Of a DNA stretch of 64,000 nucleotides, positions 17,891-29,665 are shown one piece after another. The notes under the pieces were generated by a model. The model did not search any database and was not told the origin of the DNA. It saw nothing but the letters and a program-made list of their open reading frames with translations. Position 1 is the stretch's first letter. The number at the start of each line of letters is the position of its first letter. The DNA is from Platycnemis pennipes (taxonomy: Eukaryota > Arthropoda > Insecta > Odonata > Platycnemididae): NCBI GenBank assembly GCA_933228895.1, contig OW121854.1:13581131-13645130 (forward strand), in the 5' to 3' direction. The translations under genes and the position numbers were made by a program.

Positions 17891-20250
17891 TTGAATCGCC
17901 CATTTCTTCCATCTCTCAACATTTAAAGTCCTCTTTCTCATAACGTACTTAAAAGGCCTTTGTTGCCTCCTTGGACATTCTCAGACGAACTGACTTTCCT
18001 CTCCAACCAGTACCAAAACCTCCTCCTTCATCTTCCTCCCCATCCAAATAACCTTTCTCATTATACTCCAATCCCTCTTCTCAAAGGCATTTCCTTCCAG
18101 CATAGGTATCCTCTCTCCTCAAGGACTAAATTTCTAATCTAAAAGACGCCACCATGCAATTATATGACAACTATTAATAAAGTAGTCATGTATCGACTCA
18201 TCTTTTCTTCTCATTCCTGTAAAGAGATCCTACCAGTGATACCATCTTGTTCGCGAACGCTTCCTTGACCAGCGCAAGCCTAGTTCTTATGTCCTCCTTA
18301 AGGACTCATTCTCCTCCAACAAGATACTTATAAGATAAGCCACTTGTTCCCTTTAGAAGAACCTTTCGAGACTCACTAGTCGCTTAACCCTCATTAACTG
18401 ATCGTTATCTCTTGCTCCCTTCACCCCTGCACATTTGTGAGAATCAGACTAGCCCTAACATAGCCTACAAGCACTTGCCTCTTGCCAGGAAAAAGGCTCT
18501 CTAGCAATAAGTTCATCCAATACTTATGACCGTGAAATCCTCCAAAGCATGAACGGAAGCCTCATTACAACAATCGACTAGCTAGAGAGGTTAATTAAAA
18601 GAAACTTCCCGGTTAAACAAGCTAGTTTTCTAATTTTACACCGATATTTTATAAAGTTATAACGCATCGGAGTATTTATTCAAAATTTAAATGGAAAATT
18701 TGATGAAATAACATCAAGACATGTGCCACTAAGCGCATAAATGACATTAGCATACAAATAATCGCATTGATGAACTAGGTAAAACAATACGTTTTTGGCC
18801 GCATCTTTTCACTGAAAAGAATTCGTAATCTAAAAATAAATGATTCAACATACAATACACAAATCTTATAAATTCGTATGACTTGATATTTTTTTTCTAA
18901 AGCTACGAATATATGAGCATGATAACCTAAAGCGCCCTAACGCCCTCCCACACAAAAAGGGATGATTCCAAACGGCTCCATTAAAATATTCAATTCCATT
19001 ATTCATGGTCTCAGAGATAAAAAAAAACAAAGCTCGGTGGTTGGCTTGAAGCATTATCCCGGGTCACGTTTCGGTCACGGAGAGGGGAATGACAACGTGA
19101 TCACTTCAACTCCCTACGTTTTACAGGCATATAGGGATCCAAGCTGGGAATAATAATTGCGGGCACACGTGTCCCTTCCTTCATGAGAGCCGCCATCCAA
19201 AATCTACATTTATACCGCATAAAGATTTAATAGAGTTGCAAATTATCTCGCGGATCAGGTACATATGAACACATGTAGTTATTTCCACACAATTTCCTTA
19301 TCACGGATATAAAGAGAACATTTTTTTTAAAACGTTGACAGAGTGCTTTATTTCATTTTGACCAAAAATTTTCGGCGATTACAAGAATAAAAGTTGGGAC
19401 GCCAACATCATTCTCGACGGTATTTCAACCATAACCACGGTCTGAATATATTCGAGGATTAAAAAAAAACGTTATAAAACATAATAAAACTTGTTCACAT
19501 TGCGAACTGTCCGGCAAAGTATTTTCGTGAACAGAAGGAACTTCCGACGCGCGCCACGTGAAGATCGTGGTGGACAAACAAAGAAAAAAAAACAAATGAA
19601 GGGGAGTAAAACAAACGCGAAGCGAAGGGCGGAAACGTGAGGAATCGCACGCGCGCATGCCCTCACAATTTTTTTTTATCAGCGCGGCTGAAGCGGATAT
19701 TTTCACACTATCCCCGCCTCTTTATTCGCGTCCAAACGAGTACATATGTACGTACTCTCATTTTTTTTAAGAGTCGGTTTAATCGCGCGAAACGATGTTA
19801 TTTTGGTGGGTGACGGTGTTCTGAGTGCTGGGATCATCGCTCTCTCGCTCGATCGAATGCGACAGCTCGCCGAAGGGATGTTGGGGGGGTGGGGGAGGGA
19901 AGGAAACATCAAGTGCGGAGGAGGAGAGTAAAAAAGGATGCGAGGAGGGGGTTGCTGGGTTAGGGGACGTGAAAAATTGGTCAAAGGACAATCCTGAGGC
20001 TCGACGCTTGTAAACAAATCGATTATCCGCCGTCGCTCGTTGTCTCGTAGCGTGGAGAAAAGAAAAGGGCCGTGCGGCAAGAACGAAGGAAGGGTAGGCG
20101 ACGAGGGGTGGCTCGAACTGGTTTGGATTAAAGCTGCACCATCTCGTGGGAGGGAGGGGATTCGTCGTCTCGTTAATCCGCGAGATGGCTTCATCTTTGA
20201 GATGGCGGAGGGGGGAAGGGTCTCGCATCAGGGTTCGCTAAAGATAACGA
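17891..20250. other. Unassigned; GC-rich patch at 19.6-20.2 kb
   Basis: 17940-18130 is a C/T-rich stretch that could be a decayed LINE on the minus strand. 19530-20240 is GC-richer, with overlapping frames on both strands up to 163 codons (19703-20194 minus, 19779-20228 minus). These are proline/serine-rich in one frame and arginine-rich in another, typical of compositional bias and not of a gene. A single CACGTG lies near 19554. Confidence 0.35.
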
Positions 20251-20254
20251 AACA

Positions 20255-20400
20255 TCGAGTTCTTGCCTTTCTCCGAGGTTCCCATTTGCCGGATTCGGTG
20301 GCGGTGGGGTAAATCCCTTGCATGCCTAACTCGAGGACACGGCTTCGAGTCCCGTTCGTGGAAGATTTTCACTCTCCGGGACATGGATGCTTGTGTGTGG
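20255..20400 (+). mobile_element. tRNA-derived SINE
   Basis: A-box-like 'ggtggcggtggggtaa' (about 20298-20313) and B-box GGCTTCGAGTCCC (20341-20353) form a pol III promoter. The body continues 'gtggaagattttcactctccgggacatggatgcttgtgtg', a tail type widespread in insect SINEs. The 3' end near 20400 is not sharply defined. Confidence 0.6.
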
Positions 20401-20490
20401 TTTATTACAGTTAATTGTAACAGAGGACTTCAATGTCCTAAACTCACTGTATTAATCAAGGCATATTTCACAACGGAAGAAAGCAGTAAC

Positions 20491-20716
20491 ATAATGTAAG
20501 TAAATTCACTACATCACGAGCCCTTTGTATACAGAATTGAGTGAGGGGGGGGGGGAAGGTGACAGGAGTGAGGGAGGGAGTCAACGTGCGTCTCAATTCT
20601 GCATATAAAGGGCTCGTGATGTGCAATTGTCACCCTGATAATGACTGTGTAAGTCAAAACCTAGGTCGGTTTTAGTAAATCTGTGGAATTTTACAAAGTG
20701 AATTTACTCACATTAT
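20491..20716. mobile_element. Foldback element with nested inverted repeats
   Basis: Outer ends ATAATGTAAGTAAATTCACT (20491-20510) and the complement of ATAATGTGAGTAAATTCACT (ending 20716) mirror each other. Inside, 'catcacgagccctttgtatacagaattgag' is mirrored by 'ctcaattctgcatataaagggctcgtgatg'. A G-run (20547-20560) sits at the centre. 'caccctgataatgac...aacctaggtcgg' recalls Penelope-like termini. No coding sequence. Confidence 0.6.
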
Positions 20717-21189
20717 CAATATGTGGTTCCAGTTCCAAGTGAAGTCTAGCAATTTGTTACATAAAAAGCAGTACGATATTACGATACGTTATATGTTCTT
20801 TGGTGCGTACTGTATGGTACCAAACTTGCGATATAGTAAGAAATGTAAAACCAACGTAAGAAATCAACATGCAAGACACATGTCCGAACCACATCTATCT
20901 GCTTCTCCAAGCTTATATTTGTATGTACCATTATAATTCTCAAGATTCGCATCACACTTTTCAGTTTTGCATTGCGTTACGCTTTCTCTCTGACTCCCTG
21001 AATAGGAATGTATGTGATGTCACACACTAAACTTTTCCACGGAGCAATAGAATTGTTGCGTCTTTCTAAAAATGTGCTTCCTACATACAATACTAGGATT
21101 TTTCGTGGCGAGTTAAATGTGGTATTGCAGATGAGTGATGTAAAGTAATACATATGCTTAGTATTCACCAAAAAGTTCCAATCAAAATT

Positions 21190-21385
21190 GGAAGAAAAGA
21201 GAAAATTATGATAATTTTAAAGTGAATAGGGGAGCAACCTAACAGGACATATCTTGAGACATGATGGTCTGCTGAAGGCATTCGTCGACCATATAATATA
21301 AGTAAAATGGTAAATTAAGGCAAGTTAAACGGAGCAAATAGCTGAGGATATACAAGAGACGTATTAGACAACAGGGGTAATAACC
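21190..21385 (+). pseudogene. RTE-like LINE tail, decayed
   Basis: 'ggacatatcttgagacatgatggtctg' matches the GHILRHDGL block of the local RTE-type LINE (24247, 53121), but frame and flanks are lost. Confidence 0.5.
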
Positions 21386-22620
21386 TGCAACACAACACTT
21401 TTGAGGCGCGAAATCGTCCTACAAAATTGAGCAACACAATTTTATTTCTAACAATTACAGTACAGTAAAATAATTGTTATCACAATACTAAAGTACGTTG
21501 CGGTGATTTTTCAAATGCAAGGAACGGATAGAACATCGGACCGTATCGCAGCACCATCCTCGTTTCCCGCACGGTCAATATCGATATATCGGAAGATTTC
21601 CCGACATAAAGGCCGATAAAATAAAAATATCGTCTCCGAAATCCAATTAACCGGGCTTAACTCGATCGCTCACTCAATGCGGAAAAATTCAATCAATGCT
21701 CCAGGGGGAACCACAGGCTGTGTTTTCGATTAAGGAAATTAAAAGTGTTGTTCTCTCTCAATCGAGTGGAAAAACTGACACCGATATGAGTTTATCGGGA
21801 CACGATTACACGGTTCTTCACCAATGTAGGTCCAGATCCAATTTAAGTCAAAAAATTCAAACCTCTCCAAAGGATTAATTTTGCCACAATGTAATCATAG
21901 CTTTCAGTGCTGGTGGCAATCATGAGGCACAGGAATTAGATGTTTATTATTTTAGCAGACCGATTATTTATTTAATAATTTATTTTAATTCCTTCACGTC
22001 CACAATTATTGTGACCATATCAATATGCTGCCAACAAATAAAAATTCACTTACTGCTCAAAATGTGGTCATGATCATGTTCGCAGATAGGAAAATTTTTA
22101 GTACAAATTATAAAACAATATCCGCCATAAAATACTATTTAAGAACTTTATCTAAATTTCTTTGAAAACTAGAGTTTTGATTCCCGGAATATATTCAGCG
22201 GTTCCATTTCACGCCATTTATTTACGCTTACATAGATTGCAAATACGATCCAAAATCTAAAAAAATCTTAACTGCCGAATTTTTCACTTATTCTGGTTCA
22301 CAGAACTTGATTTGAGCAGGATCAGATGCTCACGGCTAAGTATGTCTTCTTTGACTCTTATATGACTCTAATATGACTCTTGTATTACTGTTTGACTAAT
22401 CATTTAAATCAGTACAATTTTCATGTTTCATTTTTTAATTTTATGTACTCTGAGTGATAATCCATTGAATTTTTAAAACAAAGTAATATTTTACTCAGCC
22501 TACAGTTTTGTGAATTCGTCACCCGTTTTGGATAATTGAAACTCTCAGGAAACGCTAAAAAATAGTCCGTGTGGAAGACAAATAACGATGAAAACATATT
22601 TGGAATAATCATATACGACC
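21386..22620. other. Unassigned AT-rich DNA
   Basis: No recognisable frame. A 60-codon frame at 21696-21878 is not called. Confidence 0.4.
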
Positions 22621-22930
22621 CTTCATCATCATCATTGGTCAACAATTCAACGATTGGTCTGCGCAGCTCTCCACTCAATTCTTCTACCGGCCATTCTCTT
22701 CATATTAATGTGATTCTTCTGTTTTACATCCTTCACTACTTTCTCCATATATCTCATTCTAGGCCTGCCTTTACCTTTCTTCCCGCTACATTTTCCAGGC
22801 CATTGCGTCTTAAGATACGCCCGATTAAGTTGGCCCGTCTTCTTTTTAGGGTTTTCAGTAGGCATCTCTTTCCTCCCACTCTTCTTAAGACTTCATCGTT
22901 TGTAATTCGATCGATCCGTTTATATTCACC
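22621..22930 (-). pseudogene. RTE-like LINE ORF C-terminus, minus strand
   Basis: Starts with the (CAT)n run that is the complement of the RTE 3' end (GATGAT)n. The complement encodes in two registers 'RIDRITNDEVLRRVGGKR', 'LIGRILRRNGLENVAG' and 'GKGRPRMRYMEKVVKDVKQ...RRIEWRAA'. This is the same family as 24144, 38321 and 52677. One frameshift near 22800-22860 splits it. Sequence up to about 23100 may belong to it but is not convincing. Confidence 0.8.
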
Positions 22931-24060
22931 ACTCTTCGGTAGCACAACATTACAAATGCTTCCAGCCTTGACTTCTCTGCTGCTATTATCCTCCATGCTT
23001 CGCTTCCATAGTAGCAAATATAGTAGCATGCCCCACATGTATGTTCCAAAGAAATGTTTCCCTTCCAATGAAATGTTTCTGACCCTTATATATAAATTAC
23101 CAGAAAAGTAGTTCCCTTGTTCCAAAAGTATCCTTTGTTCAAAACAATTACCTATGTTAATGTGCAGTGACAAAATAATAGAACGCTATGACGGTATCGA
23201 TGCTCTTAGGTCTACTGCCCACAACGTGGCAAAGGATAAGTTTTTAGACGCGTCTAAGTCCATCTTCGCCCTGCATAAGTATGGCTAAATTTCCCAGAAC
23301 TCCACTGCAATGAGGTAGTGACCGAAAGTCTATCACCAGGTGTTTAACTAATAGGTCGCAGTCCTTGAATAGTACTGAACTTCCTTCGTATGGTGGCCAC
23401 GACTGGTAGGTACTCAACTAAAACAAATTCTTGTTTTTTTTCTTTCCTTTGGCACATGTTGTAGCTTCCGTTTTGCCTGCTGATGGAGCTTGGGGCAAGA
23501 AATACGTCTACCACGTATATACTCCACTGGAGGAATACATTTGCATAAAATTTCAAAGATTCTTCGCGAAGTGCGAATGGAGTGGAGAAGAATGCCATCG
23601 ACGCAAAGCGTTGACAGAAAAGACGTGATCAGGGACGTTTTCATCCCACTACCTTACATTTCGAAGCGCTGAAATAGTGCTTAGAAAGTGGTTCCCAGAC
23701 AGGAATGCAATCACCTTTCTCGCTCAGCTTGCTAGGCTATCTGCCTTCATTTCCATGCAAGACATGCGCATTTTTACGAACCTTCTGTGAAGTTATCGTT
23801 GTGACTTGGAATACATGTGTGATGCATATGAAGCGGAATTACTAAATTAAGTGATGCGTCTCATTCTCATGTAAATCCTTCTGGTCCTTGGGGAAGTGCG
23901 ATGGTATCTGATCGTGACATAGGCGCTGAATTTTCTCAAGAAATGCCGATCGCGGTGGCCATGTTGTTAACACGCTGTCCTAGGAACTACAGATTATGGG
24001 AACGTTTGCCATTTTAGTTGCTAAATTGCTTTGTTGATAGTTGGCTTCCCCTTTTTTAAA
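22931..24060. other. Unassigned
   Basis: A short open stretch just before 23288 and overlapping 60-85-codon frames at 23344-23672 on both strands are not recognisable. No repeat signature is clear. Confidence 0.35.
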
Positions 24061-24078
24061 AGGTAATTTGTTGGCTAA

Positions 24079-24217
24079 AGTTTTCAGCAGACTTCTCTTT
24101 TCTCCCACTCTTCTTAGGACTTCTTCATTTGTCACTCGGTCGACAAAATGGATCGACCGAGTGACAAATGAAGAAGTCCTAAGAAGAGTGGGAGAAAAGA
24201 GAAGTCTGCTGAAAACT
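24079..24217. repeat. Perfect 65-bp inverted repeat with 9-base loop
   Basis: Arms 24079-24143 and 24153-24217 are exact reverse complements; the loop is CAAAATGGA. A transcript in either direction would fold into an uninterrupted 65-bp duplex. The lack of any mismatch implies that the event is recent. Confidence 0.95.
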
Positions 24218-24471
24218 ATAAAAAGAAGACGGGACAACTTAATCGGCCACATCTTAAGACACGATGGCCTGATGAAGACAATAATCGAAGGAAAAGTGAA
24301 CAGGAAAAATGGAAAAGGTAGGCCTCGTATGAGTTACATAGAACAGGTCGTAAAGGACGTGGAAAAGAGGAACAACGTAAATATGAAGAGGTTGGCCGAT
24401 AGAAGAATCGAGTGGAGGGCTGCGTCAAACCAATCCTAGGATTTTTGACCCTTGATGATGATGATGAATTT
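24079..24471 (+). pseudogene. RTE-like LINE 3' end with 5' inverted duplication
   Basis: From 24144 to 24471 the plus strand gives the family C-terminus: 'WIDRVTNEEVLRRVGEKR', 'LIGHILRHDGLMKTI', 'GKGRPRMSYIEQVVKDV', 'RRIEWRAASNQS', stop, then the 3' end with the (GATGAT) run. The 65 bases before it (24079-24143) are a perfect inverted copy of 24153-24217. The frame at 24041-24439 is an artefact of reading through the inversion. 5' inversion with a short overlap is a known outcome of twin priming during LINE insertion. Confidence 0.85.
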
Positions 24472-24740
24472 GTAGGCATTAATTTATAAGTGTAGCGACT
24501 TTTAGCAACAGAATTTTTTAAATCAGAGTTTATCATACCTTGTTGACTGAATATTGATAAATACTTTCTCGAGTTGATACAATTACAGCTCGTTAAGTCA
24601 TCTTGACATGGTTTCCAGTCTTTTCAAAAACGACTTTCAACCAACGCTAAGGTATCAACAAGTTTTATAATCGATGCAGTCATAAAATTCGCCAACAATT
24701 TTTCACAATCGAAAATTGGATTCGACTTTTAAAAAATTAG

Positions 24741-24998
24741 TGTTCAACCCGAGGACGGATTATTTTTGATAGGTGGGGGTTACAGGCTCACCACAGACAT
24801 TGGAGTGGAAATACGAGCACTCAGGATAGGAGGGCCAGGGTCCTTTCCCTGGGCCAACTGCGATCACCTACGAAGTTCTGACCCGCTGAAAATCGACGAT
24901 TTTAGGTGGGGGTAAATAGGCTTCTTCCCGGGAGTAGGACCCGGGACTCTCAGGTTGGTAGCTCAGCTCTCTACCCGCTAGTCTACCACGACCCCCGA
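24741..24998 (-). mobile_element. tRNA-derived SINE, minus strand
   Basis: On the minus strand a tRNA-like head begins near 24998, with A-box TAGACTAGCGGGTAG (24985-24971) and B-box GGTCCTACTCC (24941-24931). The plus-strand left end 'tgttcaacccgagg' is also seen, broken, at 9591. Length about 258 bp is normal for a SINE. Confidence 0.6.
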
Positions 24999-24999
24999 A

Positions 25000-26217
25000 C
25001 TATTCATTCGACTTATGCCATTGGAAATTCTGCGCATGTCCTTCGGTGTGTGAACTCTGACCTATAAATTTCGAAAACTCAAGGTCGGCCTCTGCACCAT
25101 TCAAATCCGTGCCCTGTGAGAAGGAACTTCGGGGCAATTGATGAGGCCGGCGAAGAGACCAAGATCACCGAGGACGCTGGAGTTCGTGACAGAGACGTGA
25201 ACGGCCGCACGGCTTCCGCCTGACGCGCTCGTGATATTAATGGAATCAAGGCGAGGGGAAAGTTGGGGGAAGAGAGGGGAAGAGTTCCTTGGTATTGTTC
25301 GCACATCCTCCATCCTTGGGCGATTAGAAACTAATCAACTCGACATACGCTATGCGAATCAATGCTTCGAAAGATATATGGAGCTTTCGTATATGTGACC
25401 CTTAGGATAGAATTAAGTACAGGTGATGTAATAAGTTTTTAAAAAAGTTGCAAGTACTCAGTGGCGAATCTAGTTATGGACCAGAGGGGGGGGGGGGTAA
25501 CCGGTAAGTCTGGGGGAATACGTAACGTACCGATTGTAACGTACCAAAAGCGTGTAAAATAGGCCCTAAGTTTAAAACTAATTTGTATTTTAATTCGTTA
25601 CAGTAGGTAAAATTGCTGAAAAATATAACTAAATACTTGTACAAAGGGGTACCCTACAAAAAATTTCGATTTCATCTAATGTAAGTTTCCCAATGTGGTG
25701 GGTTATAACCCCTGTAGTCTCCTTGTAAAAGGAAGTCTTACAATAGATTTCCATAATTTGACGTGTACACGTAATAACAAAATACAAGCAGAACAGTATC
25801 ATATATCAGAACACAATGAGTAACTATTGGTAACAGATATGTGAATTCGTGGGAAAAATGCTAGAATTATTACTACCCACATTTAAAACTCACACAAGAC
25901 ATAGGGTGAGAAAAATACCGGCGAATTCAGGTATTTCGGTTGCAATGATGGGAGGTAGCAGATATGATGATTTTTCTTAATTTATGATATGATGATGATT
26001 TTAAGAAACACCAACATGGTTGGCTGCGATAGCCAGGTAGGTTAAGCACCGGCCTGGTAACCCAAAATTTTCTAGTTTCTGTAGACGGCATGTATGTTCT
26101 GTCCATCAGCTTCGATTACACGGTGAAATATGAGGCAAGCACATGGAGAATCCAAAGGCAGAAGACTACTATCCAGCATGCACTTATTACGGAGGAAGGA
26201 TAGGTTCATCGTCATAC
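25000..26217. other. Unassigned; hAT-like terminus at about 25461
   Basis: 'cagtggcgaatctag' (25461-25475) followed by a G-run looks like one end of a hAT-type element, but I find no partner end. A partial tRNA-like SINE may lie near 26019-26065 ('ggctgcgatagccaggtaggttaagcaccggcctgg'). The frames at 25079-25313 are not recognisable. Confidence 0.3.
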
Positions 26218-26895
26218 CTGCAAGCCAAGGCGAGGGTGTGTGGCAGGGGGTGTAGGTCACCAAACAAGCACTATTACAACAAACACGCTACTACATGGGA
26301 ACAAGCTACATAATAGGACACATGCAGCTACTGTCGGTGCAAAAATTATGTAGACTCGAGTTTGAGCACCGATTAAGAATGAACCGTAAAACTTATACGA
26401 ATGCAAATTACATAAAATTTTAGCTCATTGTATTGTGCGTTTAACCATACTTACTGACAATTTTTATATCGTATAGTAGTATCTACGCAGTAATCAAGGG
26501 ATTGGTTGTTAATACATGCATCATGCTATGCAGACTACTCTACAATATTTCACCAACCTATCACTTTGCTAAGTTGTCTATTAAGTTCTCTTATAGTACG
26601 GGGAGAAAATGACATTTTGAATCTATCAGTACGACAATCTATCTCTCTAATCGTATTTATCTCTTCGAATCTAGCATAATACTCAGGTGGTTAAATATCT
26701 ATGTATCTAACATCTTTAGTAAAGCTATCCGTTTTAAATTTATGTAATAGTTACATTGAATATGTAATTCAAACTACGATCTGATAATGGTTCTTTTATT
26801 AATTATGATACACTACTAATAGTATCGTAACACCTTTTAACAAACCTAGCTGCTCGACGCAGTACAATGTCTAACTCTCTGATTAGGTTAAATTA
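26218..26895 (-). pseudogene. CR1/Jockey-like LINE tail, subfamily A, minus strand
   Basis: 3'-UTR box 'tgcaagccaaggcgagggtgtgtggcaggggg' at 26218, then the UTR ('aatacatgcatcatgctatgcagactact') and decayed ORF2 codons for the IREIDCRTDRFKM block near 26610-26650. It ends near 26895 with 'ctctgattaggttaaatt'. Indels disrupt the frame. Confidence 0.75.
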
Positions 26896-26935
26896 ATGGA
26901 TGCAGGCGATACTTCGTGAAAGTTGCGAACGTTAA

Positions 26936-27673
26936 ACATGGTAAATGAAACAACTTTGTACTTTCCACTTTCAGCTTTATATGTTTCCCGATCAATTTCG
27001 ACGACTAAGCGTCATTTTCAAGGGGGGCCAACTGACAAAACATTTCAAACCAATGCATTCAATGCGCTTCATTGTGGTGAGTGCAACCTAGTGTATGCGG
27101 GGCAAACGGGTAGGATATTTAAAACCCGAACCAAGGAGCATAAACTAAGTGTGAACCATAGCGATTGCAAATCATATTTTGCCATAATAACTCCTCGAGA
27201 CTGGCCATAAAAGTGATTTTAACGTAAAAATTGTGCATACATGTGATAAAAGTTGTAAGTTAAATTATTTAGAAATCATAGAAATTCTATTCCATTTCAC
27301 CTAATGTATGTATTTTAAATGACTTAACAAATTTTAAATCCTCGCAGGTGCTTTTAACAGTTTTAAAATCCGACTTGCCCCCCTACCCTAATACCCTCAC
27401 CACTAATTGTGACCCCACTGCTGTCCTTGACGGAAACCAACTCCCTCCCTCCCTCCCTCCCTCACTCACACTACCACCCCCCTCACTCCCATCCAAAACT
27501 CTCCCTCCCCCTCAGTTTCAGTCCTTCCCCCACTTCTCACTATAACTTTATATTGCCTTGATTTGAAATGTTTTGTCAGTTGGCCCCCCTTTGAAAATGA
27601 CGCTTATTCGTCGAAATCGATCGGGGAACATATAAAGCTGTGTGGAAAGTACAACGTTGTTTCATTTACCATG
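26936..27673 (+). mobile_element. Penelope-like element remnant with inverted terminal copies
   Basis: The left 115 bp ('catggtaaatgaaacaac' ... 'ccaactgacaaaacatttcaaa') is repeated in inverted orientation at about 27555-27673, with scattered differences. Between them lies a GIY-YIG endonuclease fragment (27050-27207) and a C-rich stretch with a CCCT run (27447-27470). Penelope-like elements are unusual retroelements that carry a C-terminal GIY-YIG nuclease and terminal repeats in direct or inverted order. The reverse transcriptase part is missing, so this is a 5'-truncated copy. Confidence 0.75.
27050..27207 (+). pseudogene. GIY-YIG endonuclease fragment of a Penelope-like element
   Basis: The frame encodes 'NALHCGECNLVYAGQTGRIFKTRTKEHK'. 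The CxxC pair followed by YxGQTGRxFxTRxxEH is the zinc-finger and GIY-YIG core of Penelope-like nucleases; the usual YIG reads YAG here. It nicks target DNA for insertion in intact elements. The frame is short (about 50 codons) and ends in a stop at 27208. Confidence 0.75.
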
Positions 27674-28980
27674 CTTAATCTCTGATCAAGCGTTTTATTA
27701 CTATACTTTGGAAATATCAGGCAGGAACGATCCACAAACCTATCACTGAATGTAGAATGAAATAGATGAAGACCTAATAAATGCCCACGGCCAAGTTTCT
27801 AGGCTGCAATAGCGACACGACCTCGTCCTTGTCCAGCCACTTTCAAAAACAAAATCGTTTAGCGCGGAATCCAGCCTTCCCCAACCCAGCTCCGTGACTA
27901 ATCCTCTCCCCAACTTATATACCCCTTCGCCCGACTCTCATCATCTACTCACAACACAATGATCTTGATCCAATCTCATTTCGAGGCCGCCGCGAGCGAG
28001 GGAAGCGAAACTGTTTTTACCCTGACTTCCCATTGATTCCAGCTCGATTCCAATTGCAACGCCACTGTCTCCAGGGGATGGATGTTCGCGGAGGCAAATG
28101 ATCCCGCAAGGCTTCACCCTCAATTCACGTGCTACGGGCGTGCATCGAGAGGGTTTGAAAAGGTCCGTTTCGTTGCCCCAACGCATCAAACCCGCAAAGG
28201 GTCAAATGGTCAAGAAAGCCAGTGAAAGGATTAGGTTGGGAATCACAGTCAGATCAAAGGTTGAAATACTGACTCAATTTTCTGCAGAAATATAAGACGG
28301 ATACTTGAATCAAAGATGCTCAAAATATATATTGATACCAAACAACTAATATGGTTGGTCACATGAAGATTGAGATAAAATTAGAAAGATATATTGTTTA
28401 TAGTACGAAGGAAATGGTAAACGTCAAAACTTTTCCGTGTTCAATGAACAAAATAACAGATTATAATGATGTTACTAAGAAGGTAACAGGTAATGCACAT
28501 TTTTAGACTTTGCTTTGCATTTTTACATAAACCTCTACGTATAGCGCACGTCAATCAATGTATGAATGAAATTTCATTTGAACATCTATTGTAATAATTG
28601 TTAAAAAATAAACTTAGTGATGTATGTTCCAGTTGATGTTAGTAAGCGAATATATAATGAAGTAGCCTTATCAGTAAAAATGGACGCATTGCATGCCAGG
28701 GTGTCCCTCCTACAAAACATTCCGATGTGAATAGCAGGGTATTACGTAGATGTGGATGAAGCCATTAAAGTTGTTCCGTATCCATGGCAGGGTGTCTACT
28801 GACCGCAATTCACGAGGTAGATAATTGGAAGTTTTCAAGGAATAAAAGACGATTTGAGGGAAACCCGTTGTCGGCACCAGTGCGCTCTTAACAAAAGAGC
28901 GCGACCTTAACCAAGGGGTTTTAACGTCTCTTACTGAATTCGAAGTGCACACAGCACCAAAGTGTGGACCGGTATACCGA
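27674..28980. other. Unassigned
   Basis: Includes a GC-moderate stretch 27930-28200 with opposed frames of 82 and 65 codons, neither recognised. No repeat is clear before 28985. Confidence 0.35.
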
Positions 28981-28984
28981 TGGA

Positions 28985-29022
28985 AAAAATCTGATTCGAA
29001 CCCGGAACGTCGGAATATGAAG
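28985..29022 (-). mobile_element. tRNA-like SINE fragment
   Basis: The complement contains CCGGGTTCGAATCAG, a B-box. No convincing A-box is found, so only part of a SINE remains; it abuts the LINE tail at 29028. Confidence 0.35.
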
Positions 29023-29027
29023 CCAGT

Positions 29028-29665
29028 ACATACATCTACATCTACACGATACCCTGCAAGCCTCCGCGAGGGTGTGTGGCAGGGGGGGGGGAAGATCACC
29101 AAGCATGCAATGTTGACATGCAAACAAGCAACAATAGGGTCCCGTGCAACTACATTGCATGTATACAGTATTTAAGAGATTAATACGGGGAATTAATTAT
29201 TAATATAAGGGATTTATAGGGAGTAATAAAGGATTGGTTGTTAATACATGCATCATGTACTACAGACTACTCCAAAATATTTCCCCTACCTATCCCTTTG
29301 CCATGCTGCCTATTCTGTTCTCTTATCGTACGGGGGAAAATGCCATTTTGAATCTATCAGTACGACAATCTATCTCTCTAATCTTGTTTATCTGATGGAA
29401 TCTAGCAAAATACGCTGGTTTTTTTAATATGTGCCTAACATCTTCAGTAAAGCTATCCGATTGAAATTTCTCTAATAGATTTAATCTGTACTTTAACCTA
29501 CGCTCTGATAATCATTCCCACCCTAATTCTAGTATTAATTCTGAAACACTACTCAACCTATCGAGCTGCTCTACGCTGCACACTGCCTTGTTCTCTGATC
29601 AAACCTAATTCATTCGAATCCCATACACTGGCTGCATACTATAGGTGGGGCCTAACTGGTGATAA
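29028..29665 (-). pseudogene. CR1/Jockey-like LINE tail, subfamily A, minus strand
   Basis: Begins 'tacatctacatctacacgataccctgcaagcc' (terminal hexamers and 3'-UTR box), then the UTR, then the ORF2 C-terminus in complement: 'IREIDCRTDRFKMAFSP' near 29340-29390, 'RLKYRLNLLEKFQS' region near 29470-29500, and an upstream RPxLEYAASVWDSNELG block near 29600-29660. Truncated at about 29665. It is among the longer copies of this subfamily in the window. Confidence 0.85.

Noticed and set aside
19703..20228. 163- and 149-codon overlapping minus-strand frames
   Set aside because: Proline/serine and arginine bias follows base composition, both strands are open, and there is no motif.
24041..24439. 132-codon frame that looks like a complete small protein
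   Set aside because: It reads through the inverted duplication and then the RTE tail; the N-terminal part is antisense LINE sequence.
25461..25520. Complete hAT element starting at the CAGTGGCGAATCTAG terminus
   Set aside because: No matching right end was found downstream within the region before the next identified repeat.
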